In this document: positions 59,235 through 62,000 of the stretch, piece after piece
Layout of the letters: every line of letters begins with the position of its first letter
How positions within the stretch are numbered: the first letter of the stretch is position 1
Source of the DNA: Zygnema cylindricum
Lineage: Eukaryota; Streptophyta; Zygnematophyceae; Zygnematales; Zygnemataceae
Length of the DNA: 62,000 nucleotides
Assembly (NCBI GenBank): GCA_037447655.1
Contig: JBBHKE010001038.1
Location: forward strand, 161,565-223,564
Direction of reading: 5' to 3'
Program-made: the position numbers and the translations under genes
Notes under the pieces: model-generated
What the model was told of the DNA's origin: nothing
Database searches by the model: none
The model's input: the letters and a program-made list of their open reading frames with translations, nothing else

Positions 59235-60920
59235 TAGTGTTGTGTATCGGTAAAAAACTTATAGCGATAATACCGATACCGATAGTTATCGGTTATCGAA
59301 CGATCAGAGGTTCCGATATATCGGTCTTAGGGTAACCTTCCATCAGGCGTTCCCAGTAATCGTACGAACACGTTTACTGGGAGTAAAATTTGTAGCACCC
59401 TTCCATCAGGTCGTGCCAGTGAATGAGGTGTTAGATTGCGATTGGTACCACGTAGGACCTTTTGAGCCGCCCAGGAATAATCATCATTTCCAAAAGGACA
59501 AAATCGCAGCTGCGTATGTGTACGGGCGGACGCCGATTAAAATATCTAGTAGCGTCACGCTAATGTACAATCTGAACGTTCTTACGGTTGTTGTGGTATC
59601 AACGGCCACGAAAACCGTTGCAAAATTAAAGTTTGTACAAATGTCCAAGGATGTACCATTTGTACGTGAATCGCTGTATCGCACATTTATGAAGGAGACG
59701 TCACAGGATGTCTTACAACCAAAGTTTTTTTTGTCGTCGACCATACAACCAAGATTTTTTTGTCGTCAAACAGGCTGGCTTTCATGTCACACGGTACACT
59801 CCAATTGCCACATGTAAGTTTATTACTTCGCGTCTGTCGTGGATCGACTCTGACTTTACAAGTGGACCAAAACACGCGTCCAGTAATCACAAACTCTCCT
59901 CCCGAGGACAGTTGGAGGAGACTAGCTACGTACTGGAAACAAGAAGCGTTTGCGTCGAAAATTGAAAATCGGACGGTGGTAGTTCTCTCCAAGAAGTCTG
60001 GAGAATCTCAACGAATTTTTAGTAAACATCTTTTGAAAAAAAAAAAAAAAAACAGTACGGCCTAGTACGGAACGGTACTTTCTCCAGTAAACAACCCCAC
60101 TTTTCGCCTGATGGAAGGTTACCCTTAGACCAACAAATTCCATATCGGCGATAACTTAAAAAAAAATATAGTATGCATACAATAGTACTTTATAACATAC
60201 TGTATTATTTTATTGACTTTATATAGCGTGGCTTGCCACGAATAAAAATATGTTCCGTTCCCGTTTAACTGCAACTTATTACCGACAGCGCAACACATGA
60301 ACGCTGGCCGGTTAACTGAACAGAAATTTTACGGAAACGTACGGAATTTTACTGACAAACTGGTGAACATGGAACTGGAAAAGAACGGCGGACACAAAGT
60401 ACAACGGACGCAAAATAACATTCTGCGCGCGCCGGAATCGAACGGACGATTTTGGAATGAGAAAACACGAGCAGACGGGCCAACGTGAGCGCCGGCATCC
60501 CGGAATAGCTCTTTTGGCAGCTTATGCCAAAAAAACCGACAGATTGACACGTGGCAGGTACTCAGTGGATCTCAAGGAATAAAGGGACAAAATCATGGCG
60601 TCGGATGTGAAAGGTACATCGTTTTTACTCGATCCGTATCAAAACCGTATAGGGCGGCTATTGTACTTTCTGTGCTTGTACACGTCCGGGGAATAAGACG
60701 TACAGTTGAGTGTACATGCCGTACATTTATCTGTATGGCCCGTACAGATATCGCCGATTGCTATCATTATCGGCATTATCGCCGATAAGTACCCGATATT
60801 ATCGGCTACTTATCGGAGATAAAACCGATGTCGATGTATCGTACCAATATATCGATTATCGTATATCCGAAAAAAGGCCCATATCGGTTATCGGCAAATC
60901 CTCACCGATACACAACACTA
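59235..60920. mobile_element. hAT-like element with TAGTGTTGTGTATCGG ends (1686 bp)
   Basis: The ends are TAGTGTTGTGTATCGGT and its exact inverse, followed by ATCGGTTATCG-type subterminal repeats. The 8-bp duplication is ACAGTTTA on the left and ACAATTTA on the right (7 of 8). The paralogous block at 56224-56241 reads straight through the site with one copy of the target. It contains a family E Harbinger-like element and no transposase gene. Confidence 0.92.
59330..60124. mobile_element. Harbinger/PIF-like element, family E copy E3, nested in the hAT-like element (795 bp)
   Basis: Perfect 20-bp inverted ends, GGGTAACCTTCCATCAGGCG and its inverse, flanked by TTA at 59327-59329 and 60125-60127. 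An A-run of about 18 lies near 60037. The ORF at 59413-59817 overlaps others on both strands and lacks recognisable motifs. Confidence 0.88.
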
Positions 60921-61039
60921 ACAATTTAACAGCAATAGCGATACACGGTGTATATCTTCTCTCGATATTCCGAATGGTTATGTCGTTTAGTCGAAACTAA
61001 CCTTATGTACCTTACAGTACCGTACGGCTGGTAACACTA

Positions 61040-61315
61040 TTCTAACAAATTAACAATGCACGTTTCTTTTGAAATCCGAACCAGCAAAAAGGTCAACACT
61101 ATTTTGCTCCCTTTTTTTCCTCTGCAGAAAATCAGCAATGGCAATGCTAACAATAGAGTCAACAAATACCTCTCCTTCCATCTTTTTTAATTCCATCGTT
61201 TTTTCTCTTTAGGTTTTACTTCTGCAGTCGTACTGGTCTCTAGAGTTTACAATATGTAACTTTATTCTTTCTTTCTTTCCACAAACTTCTTCTCCGTATT
61301 CCAAAAGAGCTCCCA
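61040..61315 (+). promoter_or_regulatory. Promoter and 5' leader of the LRR gene
   Basis: A pyrimidine-rich, transposon-free stretch directly before the start codon, with TTCTTTC/CTTTTTTTCC tracts as in the upstream region of the first gene. No discrete promoter element can be assigned. The nearest repeat ends at about 61037. Confidence 0.4.
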
Positions 61316-61588
61316 ATGACAATGTCACGTCTCCTTTCTGCTACTCTCCTGTCCATTCTCCTCTCTCCTTACATTTCTGTCCAGTCTTTTCCTTGGTTTA
61401 CGCCTTCCGTACAGGAAGCTCTCTTGTCTTTTAAGGCTGCTGCTGACGTCAGCCAGCCATCCGTACTGTTTAACTGGAACAGCAGTTTCCATGTTTGTCG
61501 GTGGCGTGGAGTCCACTGCCTCTCTGTCACGTCTTGTCGTATACAGGGACTGTATTTGCCAAAATTACGTCTACAGGGAACCATTTCG
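61316..61588 (+). CDS. First exon of a leucine-rich-repeat receptor-like protein (partial)
   Basis: The 91 codons begin with a signal peptide (hydrophobic to about residue 24), then an LRR N-terminal domain. This has the EALLSFKAAAD helix, LFNWNSS, and a CRWRGVHC cysteine pair of the kind found in plant LRR receptor kinases. The last residues, LYLPKLRLQGTIS, are the beginning of the first repeat (consensus LxLPxxxLxGxIP). A GTAGGT donor at 61589 ends the exon in phase 0, and the rest lies beyond the window. Many proteins with this start are LRR-III-type, often kinase-inactive, receptors at the plasma membrane, but a receptor-like protein without kinase cannot be excluded. The downstream ORF part after 61588 is intron read-through. 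Confidence 0.8.
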
Positions 61589-62000
61589 GTAGGTTTTACA
61601 CTTTTTGGCTATTTTTGTGCTGAAAAAAAGGCCATTGTTTGTAGAATGAAGAGTACGATTTTACAAAAGAAGATAATTATTGTAGAGATGCAAAAATTAC
61701 ATCTCAAATAACATGGATGTACATTGAATTGTATTTTCGGAATGATGATTTCGTGATGAGCTTTACTTGTCCTGATTTTGATTGAAATAATGTTTGTAGG
61801 TCTAGATTAAATTTCACTCTGATGGTCTTTTATTGCAATTTACAAGTCAAATTTGAATCTTGATTTGTAATTTAACTTTATATCAAATATTTACAATTTC
61901 ATGTTATGCGTGTTGAGAAACGTTTTTGTTGATTTACTGACTGTATTTTACAGTACTGGAAATAGGTCAAAACTCGTATTTAATCAACTGTATTAAGCAA
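61589..62000 (+). other. Intron 1 of the LRR gene, running off the window
   Basis: AT-rich, stop-rich sequence after the GTAGGT donor. No acceptor that restores an LRR reading frame is visible before the window ends. Confidence 0.65.

Noticed and set aside
59413-60065. 134- and 101-residue ORFs as transposase remnants
   Set aside because: They overlap each other and opposite-strand ORFs, with no DDE, BED zinc-finger or hAT dimerisation motif seen.
59049-61039. A larger hAT element with TAGTGTTA/TAACACTA ends
   Set aside because: The 8-bp flanks (TCGCGGTG and TTCTAACA) do not match and the upstream paralog lacks the same ends.

Overview
The window looks like nuclear DNA of a land plant. It has three intron-containing plant-type genes or gene parts, set in a dense field of plant-type DNA transposons and LTR retrotransposons. 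The CYBDOM family (DOMON plus cytochrome b561), a leucine-rich-repeat receptor N-terminus with its own exon, and a copia-type gag support 'plant'. I cannot name the species. A 10-N run at 51755-51764 marks an assembly gap.

Layout. 1-5000: pyrimidine-rich upstream DNA, then a four-exon gene (1716-4235) for a 395-residue Ser/Arg-rich protein that I do not recognise. 5000-7350: transposon fragments, including a TA-flanked MITE next to a hAT-like MITE. 7356-13192: an 11-exon gene for a 607-residue protein with signal peptide, DOMON, DOMON and cytochrome b561. Its phases close exactly, and the two DOMON halves share intron phases. 14300-61040: almost entirely mobile DNA. 61316 to the window end: first exon of an LRR receptor-like gene that runs off the edge.

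The mobile region can be resolved by target-site duplications. Harbinger/PIF-like elements are flanked by TAA or TTA and fall into three TIR families, called C, D and E here. hAT-like elements have 8-bp duplications. TA-flanked MITEs (family A) end in CACCGTGAATCG-type TIRs. There are two LTR retrotransposons without pol and one solo LTR. Several elements are nested, and paralogous copies elsewhere in the window serve as empty sites: a 4.3-kb LTR element inside Harbinger-like D', a gag-only LTR element inside E1, Harbinger-like elements inside two hAT elements, and a hAT inside a TA-MITE.

The points most worth a second look are the tandem-DOMON b561 gene, the gag-only retrotransposon whose gag start codon lies inside its LTR, Harbinger-like elements joined end to end through a single shared TAA, an inverted-duplicated hAT-like MITE whose 8-bp flanks are inverted, a 49-bp hairpin minisatellite, and the recurrence of GTAC/CCGTAC words in unrelated repeat families. 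Transposon classes are inferred from termini and target-site duplications only; no transposase gene is visible. All identities and lengths were read by eye.
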